This document shows, piece after piece, positions 31,069-39,495 of a stretch of DNA of 64,000 bases. Position numbers and translations under genes: made by a program. The DNA is from Duganella sp. Root1480D1 (GTDB lineage Bacteria; Pseudomonadota; Gammaproteobacteria; Burkholderiales; Burkholderiaceae_D), in assembly GCF_001427305.1 (NCBI RefSeq), contig NZ_LMFZ01000034.1, forward strand, positions 292,085-356,084. Reading direction: 5' to 3'. The notes below the pieces were generated by a model. The model was not told the origin of the DNA. It worked only from the letters and a program-made list of their open reading frames with translations, and did not search any database. The first letter of the stretch is position 1. Each line of letters begins with the position of its first letter.

Positions 31069-31083
31069 GTGCAAGGAAGAAAA

Positions 31084-31836
31084 ATGAAATTCACTAAGTC
31101 TGCCCTGATGGCAGCCGTGTTCGCTGCCACCCTGCCCCTGACCGCATCCGCCGGCATCTTCGACGATGACGAGGCGCGCAAAGCCATCATGGATCTGAAG
31201 TCCAAGGTCGCCAAGCTGGAAGCGGACCTGAAAAACCTGATCGACACCAAGACCGACAAGAACACCACGTTGGACATGATCTCGCAACAGGACCAGCTCC
31301 GCGAAGAAGTCGCCCGCCTGCGCGGCCAGACTGAAATCCTGTTGAACGAAATTCAGGTCGCACAAAAGCGCCAGAAGGACTTCTACACCGACCTCGACGC
31401 CCGCATGAAGAAGCTCGAGCCGCGCCAGGTGACCATCGACGGCCAGACTTCCTCGGTCAACATGGACGAACAGAACGCATACGACAGCGCGATGGCGCAG
31501 TTCAAGAGCGGCGACTACAAAGGCGCAGCCAACTCCCTGGGCGACTTCGTAAAGCGCTTTGGCGCCTCGGCCTATGCGCCGAACGCCCAATACTGGCTGG
31601 GCAATGCCCACTATGCCCAGGGCGACTGCAAGAACGCCATCACTGCGCAACAAGTCGTGGTGAAGACCTGGCCGGATAATCCTAAGGCCGCCGACGCCAT
31701 GCTGAACATCGCCAGCTGCCAGACCGAGCTGAAGGCAGTCAACAATGCCAAAAAGACATTGCAAGACTTGATCAAGAACTATCCAGGCACCCCTGCGGCA
31801 GCTACCGCCAAGGACCGCCTGAAATCCATCAAGTAA
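31084..31836 (+). CDS. cpoB: Cell division coordinator CpoB (YbgF)
   Basis: A 250-residue periplasmic protein coordinating peptidoglycan synthesis with outer-membrane constriction via TolA. Signal peptide MKFTKSALMAAVFAATLPLTASAG, then a long helical N-terminal coiled coil (about 28-115) for trimerisation, and C-terminal TPR repeats from about 130 (YDSAMAQFKSGDYKGAANSL, YWLGNAHYAQGDCKNAI, MLNIASCQTELKAVNNAKKT). AAGGAAG SD precedes the ATG at 31084; the upstream in-frame extension crosses the terminator and is rejected. Confidence 0.95.
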   Translation: MKFTKSALMAAVFAATLPLTASAGIFDDDEARKAIMDLKSKVAKLEADLKNLIDTKTDKNTTLDMISQQDQLREEVARLRGQTEILLNEIQVAQKRQKDFYTDLDARMKKLEPRQVTIDGQTSSVNMDEQNAYDSAMAQFKSGDYKGAANSLGDFVKRFGASAYAPNAQYWLGNAHYAQGDCKNAITAQQVVVKTWPDNPKAADAMLNIASCQTELKAVNNAKKTLQDLIKNYPGTPAAATAKDRLKSIK

Positions 31837-31853
31837 AAAGTGCAGGCGAGCAT

Positions 31854-31882
31854 TTGACAGCTGGGATAGTCCAGCCTATAAT
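31854..31882 (+). promoter_or_regulatory. Consensus sigma-70 promoter of tandem tRNA-Lys genes
   Basis: TTGACA (31854-31859), exactly 17 bases, then TATAAT (31877-31882). Perfect consensus at both boxes, 18 bases before the first tRNA. Confidence 0.93.
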
Positions 31883-31900
31883 CTCGCTTCTTCTTTCGAC

Positions 31901-31976
31901 GGGTCGTTAGCTCAGTTGGTAGAGCAGCGGACTTTTAATCCGTTGGTCGCAGGTTCGAGCCCCGCACGGCCTACCA
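31901..31976 (+). tRNA. tRNA-Lys (TTT), copy 1
   Basis: A 76-base cloverleaf with acceptor arms GGGTCGT/ACGGCCT, D-loop AGCTCAGTTGGTAGAGC, anticodon loop CTTTTAA with TTT, T-loop GTTCGAG and an encoded CCA. It is identical to the copies at 31994 and 58251. Confidence 0.97.
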
Positions 31977-31993
31977 TTCGAAATTAGAACCTT

Positions 31994-32069
31994 GGGTCGT
32001 TAGCTCAGTTGGTAGAGCAGCGGACTTTTAATCCGTTGGTCGCAGGTTCGAGCCCCGCACGGCCTACCA
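31994..32069 (+). tRNA. tRNA-Lys (TTT), copy 2
   Basis: A second 76-base copy identical to the first, 17 bases downstream, in the same transcript, with anticodon TTT and an encoded CCA. Confidence 0.97.
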
Positions 32070-32081
32070 AGATACGCAAGG

Positions 32082-32115
32082 AAGCCCACGAATTTCGGTT
32101 CGTGGGCTTTTTTGT
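32082..32115 (+). terminator. Intrinsic terminator of the tRNA-Lys pair
   Basis: Hairpin AAGCCCACGAA / TTCGTGGGCTT with a TTTCGG loop, followed by a T run, 12 bases after the second tRNA. Confidence 0.92.
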
Positions 32116-32134
32116 TTCTGGTCTCTCGCCTGTA

Positions 32135-32527
32135 TTAGCCCGGAACCCGGGCAATGACTTTGATCTCGAAGTCGAACCCTGCCAGCCAGTTGACCCCTAC
32201 CGCGGTCCAGTTCGGATATGGCGCCGTCGGGAATATCTCGTCCTTGATCGCCAGGACTGTATCGAACTGTTTTGCCGGGTCCGTGTGGAACGTCGTTACG
32301 TCAACGATGTCGCCCAGCCCGCAGCCGCCCGCCTCCAACGTCGCCTTCAAGTTTTCAAACGCCAGCCGTACCTGAGCCTCGAATTCGGGTTCCGGCGCCC
32401 CGTCATTGCGGCTGCCGACCTGGCCGGAGACGAATAGCAAATCCCCGGAACGGACCGCTGCCGAGTATTTATGGACTGCGTAGAGTTCGTGCCGTCCGGC
32501 AGGAAAAATGGTTTCGCGCGTTTTCAT
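32135..32527 (-). CDS. RidA family protein
   Basis: A 130-residue YjgF/RidA/UK114 family protein; relatives hydrolyse reactive enamine/imine intermediates from PLP enzymes. FPAGRHELYAVHKYSAAVRSG opens the fold, LFVSGQVGSR is the signature, AFENLKATLEAGG the long helix and PNWTAVGVNWLAG the C-terminal active-site segment. The conserved Arg found in true RidA deaminases (R105) is not evident here, so catalytic type is uncertain. GGAG lies 7 bases before the ATG at 32527; a longer start 6 bases upstream is too close to the SD. Divergent LysR gene alongside is a likely regulator. Confidence 0.88.
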   Translation of the reverse strand: MKTRETIFPAGRHELYAVHKYSAAVRSGDLLFVSGQVGSRNDGAPEPEFEAQVRLAFENLKATLEAGGCGLGDIVDVTTFHTDPAKQFDTVLAIKDEIFPTAPYPNWTAVGVNWLAGFDFEIKVIARVPG

Positions 32528-32641
32528 GCGCATGCTCCTTGTGTTGGTGGATGCGAGCACTATAGCCACGCCAATCATTCGGATAAACCGCAAAACGGCT
32601 GCTACACTGTTTGAAAAATCCAAATTATCAGGAGTTTCGTG

Positions 32642-33565
32642 ATGGATAAGCTGGAAGGCATGCGGGCATTCGTTCGCGTTGTTGAGGCTGGCAGCTTTAC
32701 CAAGGCCGCCGAAACGCTGGGTGTAAGCAAAACCACGGTCACCCAGCTCGTGCAGCAACTGGAAGCCGACCTGCGCACCAAGCTGCTCAACAGAACGACC
32801 CGCAAAGTGAATGTGACGACTGCCGGCTCCGATTATTACGAGCGCGTAGTTCGCCTGCTGACCGATCTTGAAGACATAGAAAACAATATTCTTAGCGAAT
32901 CGACCGCGCCGCGCGGCTTGCTGCGGGTGGATGTCCCGAGCCCATTTGCGAACATCATCCTGGTGCCTGCGCTGCCTGAATTCCACGCGCGCTACCCGGA
33001 GATCCAACTTGATATCGGCGCCAGCGACCGCAAGATCGACCTGATTGGCGACAATGTCGACTGCGTGGTGCGTGGCGGCGAAATCGAGGATGCATCGCTT
33101 GTTGCGCGGCGCGTCGCCGACCTGCAATTGGGCGTCTATGCAGCACCCTCATACTTGACCCAGGCGGGAACGCCAACCTCCCCCGACGATTTGCACGGCG
33201 CCGGCCACCGTATCATCCACTACCGCTGGACCAACGGTTTGCCATACGCAATGGAGAAATCCGGAGAACGCGTCAAAATCGGCGGCCGCTACTTCCTGGC
33301 GATCGACGATGGCAATGCCTATTTGACGGCTGGACTGGCCGGGCTTGGCGTGTTATGGCTGCCGCAGTACATGGCAAGGGCACATGTTGCGAGCGGTGCG
33401 CTCGTGCGGATATTCACCGACTGGCGTATCGAGCCGATGCCGCTTCACGTGGCATATCCGCCGAATCGATATGTTCGCAAACAGCTTCGCGTGTTCATAG
33501 ACTGGATCGTCGAACTGATGGCGCGGCATGAAATACAAGATATCGTTTTAGGTATCGACCGATAA
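32642..33565 (+). CDS. LysR family transcriptional regulator
   Basis: A 307-residue LysR-type regulator. The winged HTH is at about 3-60 (LEGMRAFVRVVEAGSFTKAA then TLGVSKTTVTQLVQQLEADL and LLNRTTRKVNVT), followed by a substrate-binding domain (RGLLRVDVPSPFANIILVPA, LDIGASDRKIDLIGDNVDCV) of the type seen in regulators of redox enzymes. GGAG is 7 bases before the ATG at 32642; a GTG one codon earlier is possible. It is divergent from the RidA gene with 114 bases between, the usual layout for local regulation. Confidence 0.93.
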   Translation: MDKLEGMRAFVRVVEAGSFTKAAETLGVSKTTVTQLVQQLEADLRTKLLNRTTRKVNVTTAGSDYYERVVRLLTDLEDIENNILSESTAPRGLLRVDVPSPFANIILVPALPEFHARYPEIQLDIGASDRKIDLIGDNVDCVVRGGEIEDASLVARRVADLQLGVYAAPSYLTQAGTPTSPDDLHGAGHRIIHYRWTNGLPYAMEKSGERVKIGGRYFLAIDDGNAYLTAGLAGLGVLWLPQYMARAHVASGALVRIFTDWRIEPMPLHVAYPPNRYVRKQLRVFIDWIVELMARHEIQDIVLGIDR

Positions 33566-33662
33566 CATTTGCAGCAAGCGCCCTTCCAGCGGCCTTACGT
33601 AACAGTCGTGTCATAAGCGCTCTTTACCTTAGTGCGTTTTCAACTAGCACACGATATCCAAC

Positions 33663-35615
33663 ATGCAAATGCTTTCATCGCCTCGCCACGCCCTGGCCCT
33701 GAGTATCGCACTGGCCTTGAGCGCCTGCGGCGGCGGCTCTTCCGACGAACCGCTGGTGATCCCGGCAGCGCCAGCCGACCAGGGCGCGGCAGAAGTGGTT
33801 CCCCTCCCAGCCGCCACCGCCTTTGTCGAGACCATTGCTACCAACCAGCGCGGCGATGCCCGCTATGCGACGCTGTCCACCAACGCCGGCGTGCGCGTCC
33901 TGGGAGGCTTCCTCGATATCTGGAAACCGCTGACCGAAATTGTCGATGCCGGCGTCAGCGCACCAGCTGTCGACGGCTTCCCGGCCGTCGTCGCCTCCAC
34001 CTGGAGCGGGGTGCCGAACGACAGCACTGCGGACGGCAAGGTGGTCAACGCCGCCGCGCACCAGGCGAATATCGACTACGTCATCAAGGCCACCGCGAAT
34101 CGCACGCCGGAACAAGCGGTGCAGGCCTACCTGGATGACCGCCGTGGCAAAGGCTACAGCGTGACCGACGGCATGGGCCCGTTGACCAATGCCTGGCGCA
34201 CCGCAGCCCAGCAGGTCACCAGCATCACTTCGGTCGCCAGCGACGCCACCAGCAAGCTGTATAACGACACCGGCAACAATACCGGCGTTGCCGGCAGTGC
34301 CAACGCCAGCTTCGGCAGCGTGGTCGACCTGGTCAACCTGGTCGGCACCAACGCTTCCACCGAGCCGGCCAAGCGCTTCTACAAATACGCCCGTCCCTAT
34401 CGCTGGAGCAGCAGCGTGCAGGTGCTGCCAGCGCTGGTGCCGGCCAAGAGCAGCACTCCGGCAACCGATGGCGGCTTCACCAGCGGCCACTCAGCCGAAG
34501 CGGTGCGCGACGCGGTAGCCATGGCTTATGCAGTGCCGGAGCGTTTCCAGGAAATGCTAAGCCGTGGCCTCGAACTGGGCGAATCGCGCATCCTGGCCGG
34601 CATGCATTCGCCACTGGACGTGTTAAGCGGCCGTATCCTCGGCCAGGCCAGCGCCGCAGCCAACCTGGCCGATCCGGCCAACGCGGCCAGGAAGGCTGCC
34701 GCAGTGGCACAGGCGCATACGGCATTGATGGCAGCCACCGGCACCACTGCCGATACCTTCGCCGCCTACGCGCAATCCGGCACTGTCGCCAACGACCGCT
34801 TTGCCGACTATGCCGCCAACAAGGCGAACTACCTGCGCCGTCTCACCTATGGCTTTGCACCGGTTGCCGCAACCAATGTCACCGCCTCCGTGCCGAAAAG
34901 CGCCGAAGTGCTGCTGGAGACCCGCCAGCCCTACTTGAGCGATACGCAGCGCCGCGTGGTGCTGAAAACCACGGCCCTGCCCTCCGGCTATCCTGTGATG
35001 GATGACGCTGAAGGCTGGGGGCGCCTGAACCTGTTTGCCGCAGCCGATGGCTATGGCGCATTCAACGGCAACGTCACCATCGCGATGGATGCCAGCAAAG
35101 GCGGCTTCAACGCGCAGGACCGCTGGCGCAACGACATCGGCGGCAGCGGCAAATTGGTCAAGCAAGGCACAGGCGCGCTGAAGCTGGCCGGGGCCAATTC
35201 CTGGAGCGGCGGCACGGAGATCAGCGCCGGCACCTTGCAAGGCGATTCCGCATCCGCCTTCGGCACAGGCGACGTCTATGTCAGCGGCGGCACGGTGGTG
35301 GCCAACGCCCCCACTGCGCTGAAACTGGCCGGCAAATATACCCAGTTAAGCGGCAACACCACGCTGGAGTTGGATCTCGGCGGGTCCGCTGCCGGCAGCC
35401 AGGGCAGCCTGGCCGTGGCGTCCACCGCCACCATTGCCGGCGGAACGCTGCGGGTGAAGTTCGCCAACGGCTACAAGCCGAAAGCCGGCGAAGTGCTGAC
35501 CGTCATCACGGCGGCTAGCCTGAAGGGCAAATTCACCACCATCACGGTGGATGGTTTTGCCAACGTCACGCCAAGCTACAGCGCCACCTCCCTCACCCTG
35601 GCCATCAACAATTAA
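33663..35615 (+). CDS. Lipoprotein with PAP2-type acid phosphatase domain and C-terminal autotransporter-type beta repeat
   Basis: A 650-residue secreted protein. The N-terminus has a signal ending LALSAC/GGG, a lipobox. The phosphatase domain shows all three PAP2/class A motifs: KRFYKYARP near 236, GGFTSGHSAE near 270 with catalytic His, and SRILAGMHSPLD near 310. After a mixed region, the last 150 residues are a beta-helix-like segment, GSGKLVKQGTGALKLAG then WSGGTEISAGTLQG, typical of autotransporter-associated beta-strand repeats, but no membrane barrel follows. Likely a surface or periplasmic phosphomonoesterase. The combination in one lipoprotein is unusual. Confidence 0.85.
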   Translation: MQMLSSPRHALALSIALALSACGGGSSDEPLVIPAAPADQGAAEVVPLPAATAFVETIATNQRGDARYATLSTNAGVRVLGGFLDIWKPLTEIVDAGVSAPAVDGFPAVVASTWSGVPNDSTADGKVVNAAAHQANIDYVIKATANRTPEQAVQAYLDDRRGKGYSVTDGMGPLTNAWRTAAQQVTSITSVASDATSKLYNDTGNNTGVAGSANASFGSVVDLVNLVGTNASTEPAKRFYKYARPYRWSSSVQVLPALVPAKSSTPATDGGFTSGHSAEAVRDAVAMAYAVPERFQEMLSRGLELGESRILAGMHSPLDVLSGRILGQASAAANLADPANAARKAAAVAQAHTALMAATGTTADTFAAYAQSGTVANDRFADYAANKANYLRRLTYGFAPVAATNVTASVPKSAEVLLETRQPYLSDTQRRVVLKTTALPSGYPVMDDAEGWGRLNLFAAADGYGAFNGNVTIAMDASKGGFNAQDRWRNDIGGSGKLVKQGTGALKLAGANSWSGGTEISAGTLQGDSASAFGTGDVYVSGGTVVANAPTALKLAGKYTQLSGNTTLELDLGGSAAGSQGSLAVASTATIAGGTLRVKFANGYKPKAGEVLTVITAASLKGKFTTITVDGFANVTPSYSATSLTLAINN

Positions 35616-35629
35616 GGACGAGGCCTCAC

Positions 35630-35881
35630 AAGCCGGCCTGCGCGGAATCGGGTAACATCGCCAGCATGCCAGTCTGGGGCGATGATGCCGACCGCCTTTC
35701 AGACCGGCTTGCGCAAGCCGACGGACCAGCCATGCGAGCGGCCGCGCTCGACCAGTTTTTCCTGGCCCGCCTCGGCGAGCACGAGACCCGCGCACTGACT
35801 GGCCACACGCCGCAGGGAATCATCACGGGCATGCGCGAAAAGTCCCATTTCCACAATCCACCATCGCGTCCGATTGTATAA
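35630..35881 (+). pseudogene. Possible remnant of an AraC family regulator
   Basis: A short frame reads GNIASMPVWGDDADRLSDRL then AALDQFFLARL, which matches the middle of AraC-type regulators with a DUF6597-like N-terminal domain, and later RALTGHTPQGIITG, reminiscent of the last HTH helices of that family. The sensor start and first HTH are missing, so the region looks like a gene decayed by internal deletion. There is no start with SD. The resemblance is by eye only. Confidence 0.4.
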
Positions 35882-35912
35882 GCTGTGAGCTCCATCCACT
35901 CACGGAGCTTCC

Positions 35913-36230
35913 ATGTATTTGCTTGCCACTCTCGACGTTCATCCACAATTTCGCCGCGACCTGCTCGCCGGGCTGGACCAACTGGTAGCCTTTTCACGTA
36001 CCGAACCTGGAACCTTGCAATACGAAGTGCTCAGCGATCTTGAAAACGAAAACCGCATCATCGTATTCGAGCGCTATGCCGACGCACAAGCGATGCAGGC
36101 ACACCTCGAAAGCGCGCCCTTGCAAGCACTGGTCGCAAAGTTCGGGACTTACCTTAGCGCACCGCCAGAGCTGGTCCGCATGACGCGGCACGAAGGTTTC
36201 CTGCGCGAAGAGTTGCTCCAGACTGCCTAG
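35913..36230 (+). CDS. Antibiotic biosynthesis monooxygenase (ABM/YgiN) family protein
   Basis: A 105-residue dimeric alpha+beta barrel protein. MYLLATLDVHPQFRRDLLAG, FSRTEPGTLQYEVLSDLENE and IVFERYADAQAMQAHLES are the ABM fold landmarks, with LVAKFGTYLSAPPEL closing. Members oxidise quinols or similar aromatics without cofactor; the substrate here is unknown. It is a lone gene after the AraC remnant. Confidence 0.9.
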   Translation: MYLLATLDVHPQFRRDLLAGLDQLVAFSRTEPGTLQYEVLSDLENENRIIVFERYADAQAMQAHLESAPLQALVAKFGTYLSAPPELVRMTRHEGFLREELLQTA

Positions 36231-36344
36231 CTGTCCTGTAGTCAGCTCTCCGCCCTACATTTTCCCGCCACAGGTGTACATTTCATTCGCACGACATCGC
36301 TACCGGCCACAACTGCAGATCCCATCACTTCAGCGAGCGAAGAC

Positions 36345-39218
36345 ATGAGACGATCCTTGCACCAACTGACTTTGTTGTTCGCCATTGCCAGCGGGCATGC
36401 GCTGGCGGTCGAAATCACAGGAAAGCCAGGTGCGCCGGGCACTTCAGGCACATCGCCTGGGGCCGCGGGTGGCGCTGGCGCGGCGGGCCAGGAACTGGGC
36501 ATCCTGGTCAACGTAGCCACGGCGCAGACCCACATAGTCACCGGGGGAGCAGGTGGCGCGGGCGGCAATGGGGCTGCAGGCGATACCGGGCAAAACGGTG
36601 GTGCCGCGGGCGTTGGCGGGGCCGGCGGTAACGCACGCCTGCAAGTGTATGGCACACCGCATTTTCCCTACATTTTCGGCCCGTATATTTATGCGATTGC
36701 AAAAGGCGGTGACGGCGGCAACGCGGGCCTTCCCGGTGCCGGCGGGGCAGGAGCCGCCGACGGAACTTACGCCACTGGCGGTGCCGGCGGTGATGCCAGC
36801 GTGACCGCCGTGCTGTGGCCTGGGCCGAGGAAAGCCGAGGGCGTGACGGTCCGGGCCACGGGCGGCAAAGGCGGCAAAGGTGCTGGCCGCGCCGGTTCGG
36901 CACAGGCAGCACTGGCACTGATCGGCTATGACGATACGCCCTCGTCAGCTACGCTTGAAGTGACGGCAGGGCAAGGCGGCGATGCGCTGCTGGCAGGCAA
37001 CGGCGCCGATGGCGGCGCCGCTTCGAGCTCCTTATCGGCCAAAACGGCCGGGCCGGGCCTTACCCTCTCGAGCAGCACACAAGGCGGCCACGGCGGGGCA
37101 GGATGGGGCATTGGCCACCGTGGCGGCGCAGGTGCTGTGGCGCGCACGACGCTGTCGGCCAGCGCGAGCAGCGGCAATCTCAAGACGAATATCTGGCTGG
37201 GTGGCGGACTTGGTGGCCCGGGCTTTGGCGGTGCCGATGGCGGTGACGGCGCGGCAATGAGCTACACCGGGACGCCCGCGATTTCGACGAACGGCAAGGT
37301 CCGCCATACTGTCAGCGTATTTGGCGGCTCCGCTGGCTTCAGCAGCGGCGGCATGGCAGGCAAGGCAGGCGCCAGCGAAGCAGCGCTGGAACTGAGCGAT
37401 AGCAAGGCTTCCGAGATCCAGGTGTTCGTCATCAGCCATGGTGGCAGTGGCGGCTATGCCGACCACGGGGGCACAACCAGTGCCGGAGCGACTGGCCTTG
37501 CGCGGTCAAATATCAGCGGCCTGGCACCGGTTCACTCAAACGCCTACGGCTACGGCGGCGAAGGAGGATGGCAGGACGACGGTGGCCGGGGTGCCGTGGG
37601 GGGCGACGGCTACTCCTTTAGCGATGCGGCAGGCCACTCCGGCGTGTTTAGCAACGCTTCGGCCTATGGCGGAACCGGTGGCGGGGCACGCGGCGCTGGC
37701 AGCCGCGGCGGCGATGGCGGAAAGGGGACCGCCCGTGCAAGTGGGCACGGCGAAAGAGAAGTGGAAGTCGGTGCCAGCGTGCGCGGCGGCGCTGGCGGAA
37801 TGGGGCTGGCAGGCGCTAACGGCGGCAACGGGGCATCCGCACACATTGCCGATAGCGTCGTTGGCAGCAGCAATGGAAGCTTAACGTTGGGTCAAGGCGC
37901 AGTTGGCGGCAATGGCGGCGACAGCGAAGGCGGCGTTTCCGGCAGTGGCGGCAACGCCAGCTCACGCCTTGGCTGGACAGAAAGCAAAGCCGCGCAAATC
38001 AGGGTGAGCACTGGTGCCAAGGGAGGCGACAGTGGTACTGGTAGCAAGGGAGCTTACGCTGGCGGGAGCGGCTCCGCCAGCGCCATTTCCGCGCTGCTGG
38101 CCACGGCCGCCGGGGCGCAAGCCGAGGCCGTCAGCCACGCACAAGGCGGCTTCGTGATGCTTGGCACCCTGCCGGGCGACATCCGTGCCGGCAGTGCGAA
38201 CGCGCGCGCGACCGTCGTATCGGCGGGCGACGGCTCGGCGTATGCTTGGGCGGAAGGCGGCAGGAGCATCAACACTTACCGCCCCGTCCGCGACGGCAGC
38301 GCCACAGCGCACGCAATCGCCTTCGCTGCAGGTGCCGCCCACTCCGAGGCAACAGGCATCGCCGGCACTGAAAGCACGTCAGATGCGATAGTCATAGTCA
38401 GTTCCGAAGCAAACGGCGGCAGCGGCGCCTACGCCCGTGCGCATGGCTGGGGACAAAATGTCGACGCACAGGCAAAGTCGCGCGCCTTTGGCGCCGTTGA
38501 CAACGCGGCCAGGACGACAGGCTATGGCTTGCAGGGGACGTTGAAGGCGGAAAGCATCTCATCGAGTTGGGATCGATCGGAAGCCGGCGCCAGCGCAGTG
38601 GCCAATATCAATGGCACGGCATTGGCCGTAGTGACTTCGGCCAACATCGGCGGCGCGGCCCCTACCCTGCAATTCGATCCCGAATGGCATTCGGCTTTTT
38701 CCCACGCAGCGGTGGCGCCGGGCGAGGCTGCGCACCTCGGCGACGCTTTCGCCAACGGGCTGTTGGCCGGGATCGGCGCAATGGGCGTCCTGGTGCGTCC
38801 CGAATTTCCTGGCGGCCCGCTATCAACCACGCTAACGGCGCACTACCAGTTCGACCTTTCAGCGCCCGGTCAACTCGCATTCGCCATGTTGGATACGCTG
38901 GCCGAACAAAGCGGCTTCGCTTCAATGGCGCTCTCGATCAGCAACCACGGAGCTGAACTGTTCACGCGATCGTTCGACTCGCTGGCGGAGGTCGACCTTT
39001 TCTTCGACCACCGCTTGCTGCTTTTGGGTGCAGCCAATGCCGGCCTGCAGGACTTGCTGGTCACTGCGATCTTCACGCTAGACCAGCCAGGCGGGTTCGG
39101 ATTCGAGTACGCGCTCGGCATCGCTCCCGTGCCCGAACCGCAAGCCTGGTTGATGACGGTGCTTGGGCTGCTTTTGATCATGGCCCTGGTATTCCGACCA
39201 AGCTCCGCGTTATCCTGA
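36345..39218 (+). CDS. Glycine/alanine-rich secreted protein with PEP-CTERM sorting signal
   Basis: A 957-residue exported protein. A signal peptide (RRSLHQLTLLFAIASGHALA) is followed by about 670 residues extremely rich in Gly, Ala, Ser with runs such as GGAGGAGGNGAAGDTGQNGG, alternating with short beta-prone stretches; there are almost no Cys. Residues about 680-920 are less repetitive, including a beta-sandwich-like part (TLTAHYQFDLSAPGQLAF). The C-terminus PVPEPQAWLMTVLGLLLIMA then basic FRPSSALS is a PEP-CTERM signal for exosortase. Likely extracellular or biofilm matrix related; function not known. The exosortase is not in the window. Confidence 0.88.
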   Translation: MRRSLHQLTLLFAIASGHALAVEITGKPGAPGTSGTSPGAAGGAGAAGQELGILVNVATAQTHIVTGGAGGAGGNGAAGDTGQNGGAAGVGGAGGNARLQVYGTPHFPYIFGPYIYAIAKGGDGGNAGLPGAGGAGAADGTYATGGAGGDASVTAVLWPGPRKAEGVTVRATGGKGGKGAGRAGSAQAALALIGYDDTPSSATLEVTAGQGGDALLAGNGADGGAASSSLSAKTAGPGLTLSSSTQGGHGGAGWGIGHRGGAGAVARTTLSASASSGNLKTNIWLGGGLGGPGFGGADGGDGAAMSYTGTPAISTNGKVRHTVSVFGGSAGFSSGGMAGKAGASEAALELSDSKASEIQVFVISHGGSGGYADHGGTTSAGATGLARSNISGLAPVHSNAYGYGGEGGWQDDGGRGAVGGDGYSFSDAAGHSGVFSNASAYGGTGGGARGAGSRGGDGGKGTARASGHGEREVEVGASVRGGAGGMGLAGANGGNGASAHIADSVVGSSNGSLTLGQGAVGGNGGDSEGGVSGSGGNASSRLGWTESKAAQIRVSTGAKGGDSGTGSKGAYAGGSGSASAISALLATAAGAQAEAVSHAQGGFVMLGTLPGDIRAGSANARATVVSAGDGSAYAWAEGGRSINTYRPVRDGSATAHAIAFAAGAAHSEATGIAGTESTSDAIVIVSSEANGGSGAYARAHGWGQNVDAQAKSRAFGAVDNAARTTGYGLQGTLKAESISSSWDRSEAGASAVANINGTALAVVTSANIGGAAPTLQFDPEWHSAFSHAAVAPGEAAHLGDAFANGLLAGIGAMGVLVRPEFPGGPLSTTLTAHYQFDLSAPGQLAFAMLDTLAEQSGFASMALSISNHGAELFTRSFDSLAEVDLFFDHRLLLLGAANAGLQDLLVTAIFTLDQPGGFGFEYALGIAPVPEPQAWLMTVLGLLLIMALVFRPSSALS

Positions 39219-39495
39219 TACAGGCGCTAACTCAAAAGTTGGATGAAGTACTCGGCCCGGGGAATGACGAAGGCACGTTGCAGCCGACCGCCCGCATAAG
39301 AATCGCAGCCCGGCACCTCATGGCCAACGCGGCGCGGCTGCAGAACAAGCGCTGGCTGCGTATTACGAAAAAGTGCAAGGATTAGAGGCCCACTCTTGAC
39401 CTGATATCCCGCTCGTACTTCTACTTCCCGAGCGAGAAAGCTCGCCGCCAGGACCGCAGTACCCGAACGAATCCATGGCCCCCTGCTCATCAGTC

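Noticed and set aside
31977..32069. tRNA-Lys pair as an integration (att) site with an island
   Set aside because: The second copy is a full tRNA with terminator, no integrase is nearby and flanking genes are not phage-like.
39219..39495. Small frames on both strands between the PEP-CTERM and solute-binding genes
   Set aside because: No SD, domain or codon pattern supports a gene; one plus-strand frame has a protein-like end but no start.
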